Positions 8,192 through 8,568 of a stretch of 8,568 bases of DNA are shown here, piece after piece. How positions within the stretch are numbered: the first letter of the stretch is position 1; each line of letters opens with the position of its first letter. This DNA comes from an uncultured Streptococcus sp. Its GTDB lineage: Bacteria > Bacillota > Bacilli > Lactobacillales > Streptococcaceae. A model generated the notes under the pieces. It had not been told where the DNA came from. It ran no database searches and worked only from the letters and a program-made list of their open reading frames with translations. The stretch covers positions 1-8,568 of the forward strand of contig CAKQBM010000079.1 of NCBI GenBank assembly GCA_934216185.1, in the 5' to 3' direction. The position numbers were made by a program, and so were the translations under genes.

Positions 8192-8568
8192 ATGTCTGTA
8201 TCATTTGAAAACAAAGAAACAAACCGTGGTGTCTTGACTTTCACTATCTCTCAAGACCAAATCAAACCAGAATTGGACCGTGTCTTCAACTCAGTGAAGA
8301 AATCTCTTAATGTTCCAGGTTTCCGTAAAGGTCACCTTCCACGCCCTATCTTCGACAAAAAATTTGGTGAAGAGTCACTTTACCAAGACGTTATGAACGC
8401 TCTTTTGCCAAATGCTTATGAAGCAGCTGTAAAAGAAGCTGGTCTTGAAGTGGTTGCTCAACCAAAAATTGACGTAACTTCAATGGAAAAGGGTCAAGAC
8501 TGGGTTATCACTGCTGAAGTCGTTACAAAACCTGAAGTAAAATTGGGTGACTACAAAAACCTTGAAGT
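8192..8568 (+). CDS. tig: Trigger factor, N-terminal part (3' end beyond window)
   Basis: Trigger factor is the ribosome-bound chaperone and peptidyl-prolyl isomerase that meets nascent chains at the exit tunnel. The window holds 125 complete codons and two bases of the next, starting [20 protein letters not shown]. The ribosome-docking signature VPGFRKG (41-47, with the GFRKG loop at 43-47) and the following helix (roughly 52-83, [17 protein letters not shown] onward) identify the N-terminal ribosome-binding domain. The isomerase and C-terminal chaperone domains lie outside the window. The ATG at 8192 has AAGGAG (8176-8181) at a spacing of 10 nt. An out-of-frame ATG at 8184 is too close to that site. 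Codons are those of a highly expressed streptococcal gene (CGT, GGT, GCT, AAA, GAA). In pneumococcal genomes tig is a core gene, and it marks the return to conserved chromosome after the choline-binding protein locus. Confidence 0.97.
   Translation, partial: MSVSFENKETNRGVLTFTISQDQIKPELDRVFNSVKKSLNVPGFRKGHLPRPIFDKKFGEESLYQDVMNALLPNAYEAAVKEAGLEVVAQPKIDVTSMEKGQDWVITAEVVTKPEVKLGDYKNLE

Overview
The window looks like chromosomal DNA of a mitis-group Streptococcus (S. pneumoniae, S. mitis, S. pseudopneumoniae or a close relative). Three things point there. The mevalonate genes are ordered mvk-mvaD-mvaK2-fni and followed directly by a liaF-liaS-liaR cluster. Choline-binding proteins, typical of bacteria with choline-decorated teichoic acids, flank this block on both sides. 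The promoters and intrinsic terminators are AT-rich and streptococcal in style. The species cannot be fixed from the sequence alone.

Layout, all genes on the + strand: (1) the last 49 codons of a choline-binding protein, closed by a strong terminator (160-191). (2) A four-gene mevalonate operon (276-4077) in which every downstream start lies inside the upstream gene (overlaps of 19, 14 and 17 nt), ending in a terminator hairpin that contains the fni stop codon. (3) A LiaF-like membrane protein, a NarL-type sensor kinase and a LuxR-type response regulator (4154-6490) behind their own extended -10 promoter. (4) A 294-nt AT-rich non-coding stretch holding a near-consensus promoter (TTGACA-17-TAGAAT) and several palindromes. 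(5) A secreted protein of 394 residues with six 20-residue choline-binding repeats and a C-terminal region of about 240 residues that I do not recognise, closed by a 13-bp terminator stem. (6) A strong promoter and the first 125 codons of tig (trigger factor), cut by the window end.

How they fit together: the mevalonate enzymes convert mevalonate to IPP and DMAPP. These feed undecaprenyl phosphate, the lipid carrier for peptidoglycan and teichoic acid synthesis. LiaFSR senses damage to that same envelope, and choline-binding proteins sit on the teichoic acids it carries. The window is therefore a cell-envelope neighbourhood that ends in a housekeeping chaperone gene. The mevalonate, Lia and tig genes are familiar. 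The least explained parts are the C-terminal region of the second choline-binding protein, the palindromic leader in front of it, and the odd repeat at the left edge.
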